NCBI RefSeq assembly: GCF_033954455.1
Contig: NZ_CP121473.1
Coordinates: 4,698,501-4,762,500, forward strand
DNA: 64,000 bases
DNA from: Thiorhodovibrio litoralis
Lineage (GTDB): Bacteria; Pseudomonadota; Gammaproteobacteria; Chromatiales; Chromatiaceae
Direction: 5' to 3'
A model generated the notes under the pieces. It ran no database searches and was not told where the DNA came from. It worked only from the letters and a program-made list of their open reading frames with translations. Each line of letters opens with the position of its first letter. Position 1 is the first letter of the stretch. Both the position numbers and the translations under genes were made by a program. This document shows, one piece after another, positions 9,863 to 17,067 of the stretch.

Positions 9863-11356
9863 ATGAAGCAGACCATTCAACTGCGCCTCGGCCAGCAGCT
9901 GACGATGACGCCGCAGCTGCAGCAGGCCATCAAGCTTCTGCAACTCTCCACCCTGGACCTGCAGCAGGAAATCCAGCAGGCGCTTGAATCCAACCTGATG
10001 CTCGAGAGCGCTGACGATGATCCGCCAGAGCAAAGCCTCGGCGACCAGGGCACGGGCCTTGAGGACATCTCCGCGCGTGACATTGAACGGCAGATCGAGG
10101 ACGCCCGCATCGACGACTCCCTGCGCCCTGAGCGCGATGACATGCCGGCCGAGCTGCCGACCGACAGTCAGTGGGCCGATACCTTCGACAGCTACACAGC
10201 AAGCGGCAGCGCGCCAAGCAACAACGGCAGCGACGGCAATGACTTCGATCTCTTCGCGCAGCGCTCTCGCCCGCAGACGCTGCACGATCACATCGACTGG
10301 CAGCTCAACCTGACCCGTTTCGGGGAACGCGACCGAGCCGTTGCCGAGGCATTGATCGACGCCATCGACGCCGATGGTTATCTGCGTCTCGACCTCGATG
10401 AACTGCCAGACATTCTCAACGACCCCGATCTGGAGCGCGACGAGATCGATGCCGTGCTGCATCGTATTCAGTCCTTCGACCCTGCCGGAATCGCCGCGCG
10501 CGATCTGCGCGAGTGCCTGATTCTGCAACTGCGTCAGCTCACTGACGTCCAGCCGCAGCGCGACCATGCCCTGGCCATCTGCGAGCACCATTTTGACGCC
10601 TTGGCGCGCAACGACCTCGACAGCATGCGACGCAGCACCAAACTTGGCGACGACGACCTCGCCAGGGCACTGAGTCTGATCCGCTCGCTCAACCCGCGCC
10701 CCGGCTCCGCCGTGACCGAGGTGCGCCCCGAGTACATTAAGCCAGACGTACTCGTGCGTCGGCGCAACGGCCGTTGGACAGTGGAGCTTAATCCGGACAC
10801 CACACCGAGAATCCGCGTCAACGAGAGCTACCGCCAGCTCATTCGTCGTGCCGACAAGGCAGCCGACAACCAGTGCATGAAATCCCACCTACAGGAAGCC
10901 CAGTGGTTCATCAAAAGCCTGCTCAGCCGCAACGACACCGTGCTGCGCGTCGCGAGCAAAATTGTCGAGCTGCAGCAGGACTTCTTCGACTTCGGCGAAG
11001 AAGCCATGCGTCCGTTGGTGTTGCGCGATATCGCCGAGACACTCGAGCTGCACGAATCCACCGTCTCGCGCGTCACCACGCAGAAATACATGCACACACC
11101 GAGGGGCACTCTCGAGTTTAAGTATTTTTTCTCAAGCCATGTCAACACGACTTCAGGAGGCGAATGTTCGTCCACCGCCATCAGAGCCTTCATCCGCAAA
11201 CTGGTCGCTGCCGAGACGCCCAACAAGCCTCTGAGCGACAACAAAATCGCGGATGTTTTATCTGATCAAGGCATCAAGGTGGCGCGGCGGACAGTCGCCA
11301 AATACCGCGAAGCCATGGGCATACCGCCCTCAAACGAGCGTAAGCGCCTCGCCTGA
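9863..11356 (+). CDS. rpoN: RNA polymerase sigma-54 factor
   Basis: RpoN directs RNA polymerase to -24/-12 promoters and needs enhancer-binding ATPases to open them. The 497-residue product has region I at the N-terminus (MKQTIQLRLGQQLTMTPQLQ), an acidic Asp/Gly-rich region II (about residues 50-140), a core-binding region and the C-terminal DNA-binding part. The latter contains the helix-turn-helix LHESTVSRVTTQKYMHT and the RpoN box ARRTVAKYRE near residue 475. It precedes hpf and ptsN, the classic rpoN cluster linking sigma-54 to the nitrogen-related PTS. Confidence 0.98.
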   Translation: MKQTIQLRLGQQLTMTPQLQQAIKLLQLSTLDLQQEIQQALESNLMLESADDDPPEQSLGDQGTGLEDISARDIERQIEDARIDDSLRPERDDMPAELPTDSQWADTFDSYTASGSAPSNNGSDGNDFDLFAQRSRPQTLHDHIDWQLNLTRFGERDRAVAEALIDAIDADGYLRLDLDELPDILNDPDLERDEIDAVLHRIQSFDPAGIAARDLRECLILQLRQLTDVQPQRDHALAICEHHFDALARNDLDSMRRSTKLGDDDLARALSLIRSLNPRPGSAVTEVRPEYIKPDVLVRRRNGRWTVELNPDTTPRIRVNESYRQLIRRADKAADNQCMKSHLQEAQWFIKSLLSRNDTVLRVASKIVELQQDFFDFGEEAMRPLVLRDIAETLELHESTVSRVTTQKYMHTPRGTLEFKYFFSSHVNTTSGGECSSTAIRAFIRKLVAAETPNKPLSDNKIADVLSDQGIKVARRTVAKYREAMGIPPSNERKRLA

Positions 11357-11367
11357 CCGCCCGGGGA

Positions 11368-11427
11368 TTTCACTAACCGGCATTTTCACTAACCGGAGTT
11401 TTCACTAACCGCGATTTTCACTAAGGG
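11368..11427 (+). repeat. 16-bp tandem repeat, four copies, after rpoN stop
   Basis: The core TTTCACTAACCG recurs at 11368, 11384, 11400 and (last bases changed) 11416, an exact 16-bp period. It begins 11 nt past the rpoN stop and lies upstream of hpf. Period 16 is not a multiple of three, which fits its noncoding position. Confidence 0.95.
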
Positions 11428-11502
11428 CTTCCTTTGTGATGAAATCCCCCAGGGCTGGCGTAGCCGCCATCGTTGCGTTCGATCATCCAGGAGAGACAAT
11501 CT

Positions 11503-11871
11503 ATGCAAATCAAGCTCACAGGTCATCATATCGACATCACCGAGCCGCTTAAGGACTATGTCGATAATAAATTTTCCCGCCTGGAGCGCCATTTCGACCA
11601 TGTCATCAACGCGCACGTCATACTGACCGTCGAGAAGCTCCGCCAAAAGGCGGAAGCCACGCTGCTCATCAATGGCGCCAGTGTTTTTGCCGACGCCACG
11701 CACGAAGACATGTACGCCGCCATTGACGGACTGATCGACAAACTCGACCGTCAGGTGATCAAATACAAGGAAAAGCGCCAGAGTCATCGCGCGCCGGGAG
11801 CCAAAGCCGCCAGTGCCGAACTCGCGGCCACCAGCGAGCCCGCGCCCGGCGAGGACCCGGCGGAGACTTAA
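11503..11871 (+). CDS. hpf: Ribosome hibernation promoting factor
   Basis: HPF binds the 30S decoding region and stabilises inactive ribosomes in starvation. The 122-residue product begins MQIKLTGHHIDITEPLKDYV and contains KFSRLERHFDHV and ATHEDMYAAIDGLIDKLDRQ, all typical of the HPF/YfiA fold. It is a short form (no C-terminal dimerisation domain) with about 25 extra Ala/Glu/Pro-rich C-terminal residues. ATG 11503 is chosen because AGGAGAGA sits 6-13 bp upstream. A strong terminator follows. Confidence 0.95.
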   Translation: MQIKLTGHHIDITEPLKDYVDNKFSRLERHFDHVINAHVILTVEKLRQKAEATLLINGASVFADATHEDMYAAIDGLIDKLDRQVIKYKEKRQSHRAPGAKAASAELAATSEPAPGEDPAET

Positions 11872-11932
11872 CCCAAGCCAAGAGACTCATCGCATCACGC
11901 ACGCAAATCACTCGAGTCTCTAGCTGATTCAT

Positions 11933-11967
11933 ACCGGAGCCGGTCATGCCGGCTCCGGTTTTTGTTT
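11933..11967 (+). terminator. Rho-independent terminator after hpf
   Basis: A perfect 11-bp stem (ACCGGAGCCGG at 11933-11943, complement at 11949-11959) encloses a 5-nt loop and is followed by TTTTTGTTT. A second, weaker dyad (AGAGACTC / GAGTCTCT, 11881-11888 and 11914-11921) lies just before it. ptsN begins 30 bp downstream, so the terminator separates or attenuates rpoN-hpf from ptsN-hprK. Confidence 0.9.
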
Positions 11968-11988
11968 CCCACGGGAGAGCCACCAACC

Positions 11989-12543
11989 ATGTTCCCCCCA
12001 CAACTCATCGTCGAACACCGGGTGCTCGGCGCGGCCAGTATCAGCAGCAAAAAGCGCCTGCTCGAGACCCTGGCTGAACTGCTGGTCGGCGAATTGCCTG
12101 AGCTCAGCCGCGAGTCCGTCTTCGACCGCCTGCTCGAGCGCGAGCGCCTCGGCAGCACCGGGCTCGGGCACGGCGTCGCCCTGCCGCACGCGCGGGTGGC
12201 GGAAGTGACGGACGCCATTGGCGCCTTCGTCCAAATGCGCGAGCCGGTTCCCTTCGATGCCATTGACGACCAGCCGGTCGACCTGGCCTTCGCGCTGCTG
12301 GTCCCCGAGACGGCCAACGAAATGCATCTGCAGCTGCTGGCCGACCTTGCCGCGCTATTCAACCAGGACCAGCTGCGACAGAAGCTGCGCGACGCTGAGG
12401 GGCCCGACGCGCTGCTGGCGCTTCTGACTGAAGCGGCCCCCGCAGAAGCTGCGCCAAGCAGCTCTCCGGCCAACTCTCCAGCCAGCTCTCCGACCAGTTC
12501 TCTGCCCAGCTCGCCGCCAGACGGGTCCCCACGGCGTTCCTGA
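11989..12543 (+). CDS. ptsN: PTS IIA-Ntr regulatory protein
   Basis: EIIA-Ntr is the terminal phosphoacceptor of the nitrogen PTS and regulates potassium transport and other processes by its phosphorylation state. The conserved domain spans about residues 1-145 with the active-site stretch STGLGHGVALPHARV (phospho-His in LPHAR). The start at 11989 has GGGAGAG about 10 bp upstream; an earlier in-frame ATG (11962) lies inside the terminator. The C-terminal 35 residues are a Ser/Pro/Ala tail encoded by five 12-bp tandem units. hprK starts 7 bp downstream. Confidence 0.94.
   Translation: MFPPQLIVEHRVLGAASISSKKRLLETLAELLVGELPELSRESVFDRLLERERLGSTGLGHGVALPHARVAEVTDAIGAFVQMREPVPFDAIDDQPVDLAFALLVPETANEMHLQLLADLAALFNQDQLRQKLRDAEGPDALLALLTEAAPAEAAPSSSPANSPASSPTSSLPSSPPDGSPRRS
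12460..12519 (+). repeat. 12-bp tandem repeat, five copies, in the ptsN tail
   Basis: Units of the type AGCTCTCCGGCC at 12460, 12472, 12484, 12496 and 12508 encode a repeated S-S-P-A-like tetrapeptide at the PtsN C-terminus. The reading frame is preserved. Confidence 0.85.
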
Positions 12544-12550
12544 GACCAGC

Positions 12551-13534
12551 GTGAAGCCGATCGACTCCCTGCAGAGTCTCGTCGACAGTCTGAGCGAACC
12601 GCTCAAACTGCAATGGTTGTTCGAGCCGCCGAAGCAGCGGATTCCGCTGCAAACCCCACCTGAGGGTCCGCGCCAGCGCCTGGTTGGCTCGATGAACTGC
12701 ATCCGCCCCAACCGGGTGCAGGTTGTTGGTCAGGCCGAATTCGCGTACCTGCGCGATCTCCACCCCCACGCCCGCGGCGATATGCTGACGCGGGTTTTCA
12801 CCGCCAGCCCAGTGGCGGTAATCTTTGCCGACGCGCTTGAGCCCGATGCGCAATTCCGCGCCCGCGCCGAGCAGGAGGGCACGCCCCTGCTGGGATCGAG
12901 CCTCAACGATCAGGACATTGTCGAGCACCTCCAGCATGTCCTCACCCACACCTTTGCCGAACGCACCACCTTGCACGGGGTTTTTCTCGAGGTTCTCGGC
13001 ATGGGCGTGCTGCTGGTCGGCGACCCTGGCATCGGCAAAAGCGAACTCGCGCTCGAGTTGATCGCCCGCGGTCATCGCCTGATCGCCGACGATGCACCCG
13101 AGTTCGCACGCATCGCGCCCGAGGTCATCGAGGGGCGCTGCCCGCCGTTGCTGCGCGATTTTCTTGAAGTTCGCGGCCTTGGTGTCTTGAACATCCGCGC
13201 CATGTTTGGCGAAAGTTCGGTGCGCGAAAAAAACCACCTAAACCTGGTCATCAGCATGCGGTTTTTTGACAACAGCGAGCTGGCCTGCATCGACCGGCTG
13301 CGCGGCAGTTTATCCACACGGAACATTCTCGGCATCGCGGTGCCAGAGATAACCATCCCGGTAGCTCCGGGACGCAATCTTGCCGTCCTGCTTGAAACAG
13401 CCGTGCGCAGCCAGATTCTGCGCACCCGCGGCTACGACGCCGGATCGGACCTGGCCGAACGTCAGGCCGGATTGCTGGCGGCGGAGGTGCCCGCCTGGGA
13501 GACCGAGCATCGCCTCCATGAGCCATGGACCTGA
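12551..13534 (+). CDS. hprK: HPr kinase/phosphorylase
   Basis: HprK phosphorylates HPr on Ser46 with ATP and can reverse this by phosphorolysis, gating the flow of phosphate through the PTS. The 327-residue product has an N-terminal regulatory domain. The C-terminal catalytic domain holds His142 (LHGV), the P-loop GDPGIGKS at residues 157-164, LIADDAPEF, and the HprK signature EVRGLGVLNIRAMFG. Its substrate residue is present in the HPr encoded at 14943 (Ser46 in NGKSIMG). E. coli lacks hprK, but many other proteobacteria keep it beside ptsN. Confidence 0.96.
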   Translation: MKPIDSLQSLVDSLSEPLKLQWLFEPPKQRIPLQTPPEGPRQRLVGSMNCIRPNRVQVVGQAEFAYLRDLHPHARGDMLTRVFTASPVAVIFADALEPDAQFRARAEQEGTPLLGSSLNDQDIVEHLQHVLTHTFAERTTLHGVFLEVLGMGVLLVGDPGIGKSELALELIARGHRLIADDAPEFARIAPEVIEGRCPPLLRDFLEVRGLGVLNIRAMFGESSVREKNHLNLVISMRFFDNSELACIDRLRGSLSTRNILGIAVPEITIPVAPGRNLAVLLETAVRSQILRTRGYDAGSDLAERQAGLLAAEVPAWETEHRLHEPWT

Positions 13535-13568
13535 CCCAATCGACCAAGCTATCGAAGCGGCTGCGGAT

Positions 13569-14435
13569 ATGGACTTCATCATCGTAAGCGGACTTTCAGG
13601 CGCCGGCAAAAGCGTCGCCTTGAATACGCTGGAAGACATCGGCTACAACTGCATCGACAATCTGCCACTGTTCCTGTTGCGGGAGCTCGCGCTGGGGCTG
13701 CGCCAGAGCGATCGGGCGCTGTGCCCGGACTGCGTTGGCACCGCCGTCGGCATCGACGCGCGCAGCCATTCGGACGACCTGTCCCAACTCCCCGCGGTAC
13801 TGATGTCGCTGAGCGAGCAAGGCATCCTTCCCCAAGTCATGTTCCTTGAGGCCCAGACCGAGCGGCTGATGACCCGCTTCAGCGAAACGCGGCGCAAGCA
13901 TCCGCTCACCGGCGACGCGCGCTCGCTGGCCGAAGCCATCGACTACGAGCGCGAGTTGCTCGAGCCCCTGCGCCAGGTGGCCGATGCCCACATCGACACC
14001 ACCCACACCAACATCCATGAGCTGCGCGACCTGGTGCGCGGCTGTCTCGGCGCCGGACAAAAACCCAGCACCTCCATTCTGCTGCAATCCTTCGGCTTCA
14101 AAAAGGGCGTGCCAGAGTCCTTCGATTTCGTCTTCGATGTCCGCTGTCTGCCCAACCCACACTGGCAGGAGGCGCTGCGCGGGCAGACCGGACGCGATCC
14201 GGCGGTGATAGAATTCCTGGAACAATTCGAGGATGTCGGCGCCATGCGCGACGACCTGACCGCCTTTGTCTCCCGCTGGACCCCCTGTTTCGAACGCGAC
14301 GGACGCAGCTATCTCACCATCGCCATCGGCTGCACCGGCGGTCAGCATCGATCCGTCTACATGGCCGAAGCACTGCGCGCCCATTTCGAGAGCGCTGGGC
14401 GCCGCGTTCTGTTGCGTCACCGGGAATTGCCGTGA
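13569..14435 (+). CDS. rapZ: RapZ, RNase adapter / P-loop nucleotide-binding protein
   Basis: RapZ (YvcJ/UPF0042) binds small RNAs and delivers them to RNase E in enterobacteria, controlling glucosamine-6-phosphate synthase. It binds ATP/GTP. From ATG 13569 it is 288 residues, matching the family (284 in E. coli). Homology starts immediately, with MDFIIVSGLSGAGKS (P-loop residues 8-15), then YNCIDNLPLFLL, FLEAQTERLMTRFSETRRKH, FDFVFDVRCLPNPHW and IGCTGGQHRSVYMAE. An ATG at 13518, inside the end of hprK, would add 17 residues and is the alternative start. It sits between hprK and the EIIA-Man-type gene. Confidence 0.93.
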   Translation: MDFIIVSGLSGAGKSVALNTLEDIGYNCIDNLPLFLLRELALGLRQSDRALCPDCVGTAVGIDARSHSDDLSQLPAVLMSLSEQGILPQVMFLEAQTERLMTRFSETRRKHPLTGDARSLAEAIDYERELLEPLRQVADAHIDTTHTNIHELRDLVRGCLGAGQKPSTSILLQSFGFKKGVPESFDFVFDVRCLPNPHWQEALRGQTGRDPAVIEFLEQFEDVGAMRDDLTAFVSRWTPCFERDGRSYLTIAIGCTGGQHRSVYMAEALRAHFESAGRRVLLRHRELP

Positions 14436-14839
14436 CTGTCTCCGTTCTTGTCATCACCCACAACCAGATCGGCGCCGAGCTGCTCGGCACGGCCAGGCGC
14501 ATGTTCGGCGACTGCCCGGTCGCCGCGTCCGCCATCGACGTGACCGAATATGACGACCCGGACCAGCTCCACCAGCGCGCCACCCGTCTCGCCGACGAGC
14601 TCGACGACGGCAGCGGCGTGCTGATTCTGACCGATCTGTTCGGCTCCACCCCATCGAACGTCGCCAACAGCATCCGCCGCGGCCATCAGGTACGGGTGTT
14701 AGCCGGCGTGAATCTGCCCATGTTGGTGCGCACATTGAATTATCATTGGCTCGACCTCCCCGCCATCACCGAAAAGGCCTTGAGTGGCGGACGCGAGGGC
14801 GTGCTGCTGTGCCAGCTCGACGGCGTCCAAGACACCTGA
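14432..14839 (+). CDS. PTS IIA component, mannose/sorbose (EIIA-Man) type
   Basis: EIIA-Man-type domains accept phosphate from HPr on a histidine near the N-terminus. The 135-residue product has that residue as His10 in VLVITHNQIGAELL, and the family motif LTDLFGSTPSNVA. It starts with a GTG overlapping the rapZ stop (GTGA at 14432-14435). No IIB, IIC or IID transport domain is present, so as in many alpha-, beta- and gammaproteobacteria it probably acts as a regulatory output or sink for phosphate from EI and HPr. The gene is often labelled manX-like or pts EIIA. Confidence 0.92.
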   Translation: MTVSVLVITHNQIGAELLGTARRMFGDCPVAASAIDVTEYDDPDQLHQRATRLADELDDGSGVLILTDLFGSTPSNVANSIRRGHQVRVLAGVNLPMLVRTLNYHWLDLPAITEKALSGGREGVLLCQLDGVQDT

Positions 14840-14942
14840 GATCCCGCACGCCCGCATGCCCGCGCCCGTTCAGCGAGTGAGCGGGGTCTAGCGCCCAAGC
14901 ACTTGCTATCCGTTCAACCGCCAATCCATCGATACGAAAACC

Positions 14943-15212
14943 GTGGTTTGCAAAGACGTCGAAATCATTAACCGCCTTGGCCTGCACGCGCGTGCGGCGG
15001 CCAAATTCGTCACCTGCGCGAGTCGCTTCGAGAGCAGCGTCCAGGTCGAGCGCGAGGGCCGCCGCGTCAACGGAAAAAGCATCATGGGCGTGATGATGCT
15101 GGCCGCCGCGCGCGGCACCGTCATCAGCATCGAGACCAATGGCCCTGATGAGCAGGAGGTGATGGACGCACTCGTAGCTCTGATCGGAGATTATTTCGGA
15201 GAAGGTGAATGA
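14943..15212 (+). CDS. ptsH: Phosphocarrier protein HPr
   Basis: HPr shuttles phosphate from Enzyme I to EIIA proteins. The 89-residue product starts with GTG. His15 lies in NRLGLHARAAAKF, the EI-dependent site, and Ser46 lies in VNGKSIMGVMML, the HprK-dependent site. Both are at the canonical numbers, which supports the GTG start. Its stop overlaps the Enzyme I start (15209-15212). An upstream hprK makes the Ser46 switch plausible here. Confidence 0.96.
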   Translation: MVCKDVEIINRLGLHARAAAKFVTCASRFESSVQVEREGRRVNGKSIMGVMMLAAARGTVISIETNGPDEQEVMDALVALIGDYFGEGE

Positions 15213-16948
15213 TCACCGCCTTTGCCGGGGTCGGCGTCGCCGGCGCGCGCAAGCTCGCCGTCGGCAAGGCCTACCTGCTGAGACAGGAACCGACCTTCTC
15301 CTCTGAGCCGGTCGAACGTCCCGAGGCCGAGCTGCGCCGCCTCGACGCGGCACTCGATGCCGCCCGCAGCCACCTCGAAGGTGTGCGCCATTCGATTCCG
15401 GCCAATACCCCGGCTCACATTGCCGAGTTCATCGACACCCACCTGCTGATGCTGACCGACTCGGCACTGGTGGATGCCACCCGTGACCTGATCCGCGAGC
15501 GCCACGTCAACGCAGGCTTGGCGCTCAAGCTGCAGCGCGACATCCTGGTGCAGGTGTTCGACGAGATGGATGACCCCTATCTCAGCACCCGCCGCGACGA
15601 TGTCGATCATGTGGTGCGCCAGATTCTGGTCTTCCTCGGCAACCTCGAGCAGCAACAAAGGGATGTGACCAACGACCCGGTCGATGGCCATGTGGTGGTC
15701 ACCGATGACCTCACCCCCGCCGATGCCATCCTGCTGCGCCAGCGCGGTGTCGCCGCCTTTGTGACCGAGCATGGCGGTCCCATGTCGCACACCGCCATCC
15801 TGGCACGCAGCCTGGACATCCCCGCCGTCATGGGCGTACATCGCGCCACCGAGATGCTGCGCCACGGCGAGCAGTTGGTCGTCAACGCCGAAACCGGCAC
15901 CATCCTCGCCACCAGTGAGCCGGAGGCGCTGGAATTCTTCCGCCGCCGCCTGCGCAGCGCCGAAAGTTACCGCCGTTCCCTCAAGCAACTGCTCGCGCGC
16001 CCCTCCACCAGCCGCGACGGCGTGCCGGTGGTGCTGCTCGCCAACCTGGAGCTACCCGAGGACAGCGCCACCGCGCAGGAAAACGGCGCATCGGGCGTCG
16101 GGCTCTATCGCACCGAGTTTCTCTATCTCAATCACACCCGCGCCCCGAGCGAAGACGAGCATCTGGAGAACTATCTCGGCATTCTCAATGCACTGAACGG
16201 GCTGCCACTGACCATCCGCACGCTCGACCTGGGGCTGGATAAAAACATCCAGTACCTGTCCGAGCGCCTGCCACCGCTCACCAACCCGGCACTCGGCCTG
16301 CGTGCCATTCGCCTGTGCTTGAAGGAGCCCGAGCTGTTCCTGCCGCAGCTGCGCGCCATTCTGCGCGCATCAGCCGCCGGCCCGGTGCGGCTGATGATCC
16401 CAATGATCTCTACCCTCAACGAGGTCGACACCCTGCTGCGCCTGATCCAGACCACCAAGCGCATGCTGCGCAGCCAGGGGCTGGCCTTCGATCCACTCAT
16501 GCCCATCGGCGGCATGATCGAGGTCCCGGCGGCTGCGCTGATGGCCGAGTCCCTGGCGCGGCGGCTGGATTTTCTCTCCATCGGCACTAACGACCTGATC
16601 CAATACACCCTGGCCATCGACCGCCTCGATGACTCCGTCAGCTATCTCTACGAACCCCTGCACCCGGCCATTCTGCGCCTGATCCATCACGTCATCGAGG
16701 CCGCTGCCAAAACCCGCACGCGCGTTAGCATGTGCGGCGAAATGGCCGGGGACGCCCGTTACACCCGACTGCTGCTCGGCCTCGGCCTGCGCGAGTTCAG
16801 CATGCAGCCCGGCTCCCTGCTGGAAGTGAAAGCCATTGTGCGCGACAGCGACATCGGCGCCCTTGTGCGCACCATGGACGAACTCATGCCCCGCATCGAC
16901 GACATCAGCCCCCAAAGCCTGTTAGACCGCCTTGCCGAAGCCACCTGA
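15209..16948 (+). CDS. ptsI: PTS Enzyme I (PEP-protein phosphotransferase)
   Basis: Enzyme I takes phosphate from PEP and gives it to HPr His15. The 579-residue product has the N-terminal HPr-binding domain and the phospho-His loop HGGPMSHTAILARS (His194). The linker and C-terminal PEP-binding TIM barrel follow, with GLYRTEFLYL, LSIGTNDLIQYTLAIDR and the active-site cysteine in SMCGEMAGD. There is no N-terminal GAF domain, so it is a PtsI-type rather than a PtsP-type enzyme. It overlaps ptsH by 4 nt and ends the phosphotransfer operon. Confidence 0.97.
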   Translation: MITAFAGVGVAGARKLAVGKAYLLRQEPTFSSEPVERPEAELRRLDAALDAARSHLEGVRHSIPANTPAHIAEFIDTHLLMLTDSALVDATRDLIRERHVNAGLALKLQRDILVQVFDEMDDPYLSTRRDDVDHVVRQILVFLGNLEQQQRDVTNDPVDGHVVVTDDLTPADAILLRQRGVAAFVTEHGGPMSHTAILARSLDIPAVMGVHRATEMLRHGEQLVVNAETGTILATSEPEALEFFRRRLRSAESYRRSLKQLLARPSTSRDGVPVVLLANLELPEDSATAQENGASGVGLYRTEFLYLNHTRAPSEDEHLENYLGILNALNGLPLTIRTLDLGLDKNIQYLSERLPPLTNPALGLRAIRLCLKEPELFLPQLRAILRASAAGPVRLMIPMISTLNEVDTLLRLIQTTKRMLRSQGLAFDPLMPIGGMIEVPAAALMAESLARRLDFLSIGTNDLIQYTLAIDRLDDSVSYLYEPLHPAILRLIHHVIEAAAKTRTRVSMCGEMAGDARYTRLLLGLGLREFSMQPGSLLEVKAIVRDSDIGALVRTMDELMPRIDDISPQSLLDRLAEAT

Positions 16949-17067
16949 CTGCGTGCTTTGGCGCGCCATCCTGGCCTAATTTGAAGGAACCGGACGAGTT
17001 CTGGTCGCTCCCAAGGGTCTCAATTGCGGCTGTTCAGCCATAGCGGGCGCGAGGGCCACGACCGAGA

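Noticed and set aside
11368-11427. Possible CRISPR array or integration-host repeat after rpoN
   Set aside because: The units are contiguous 16-bp direct repeats without spacers, and no cas gene is present.
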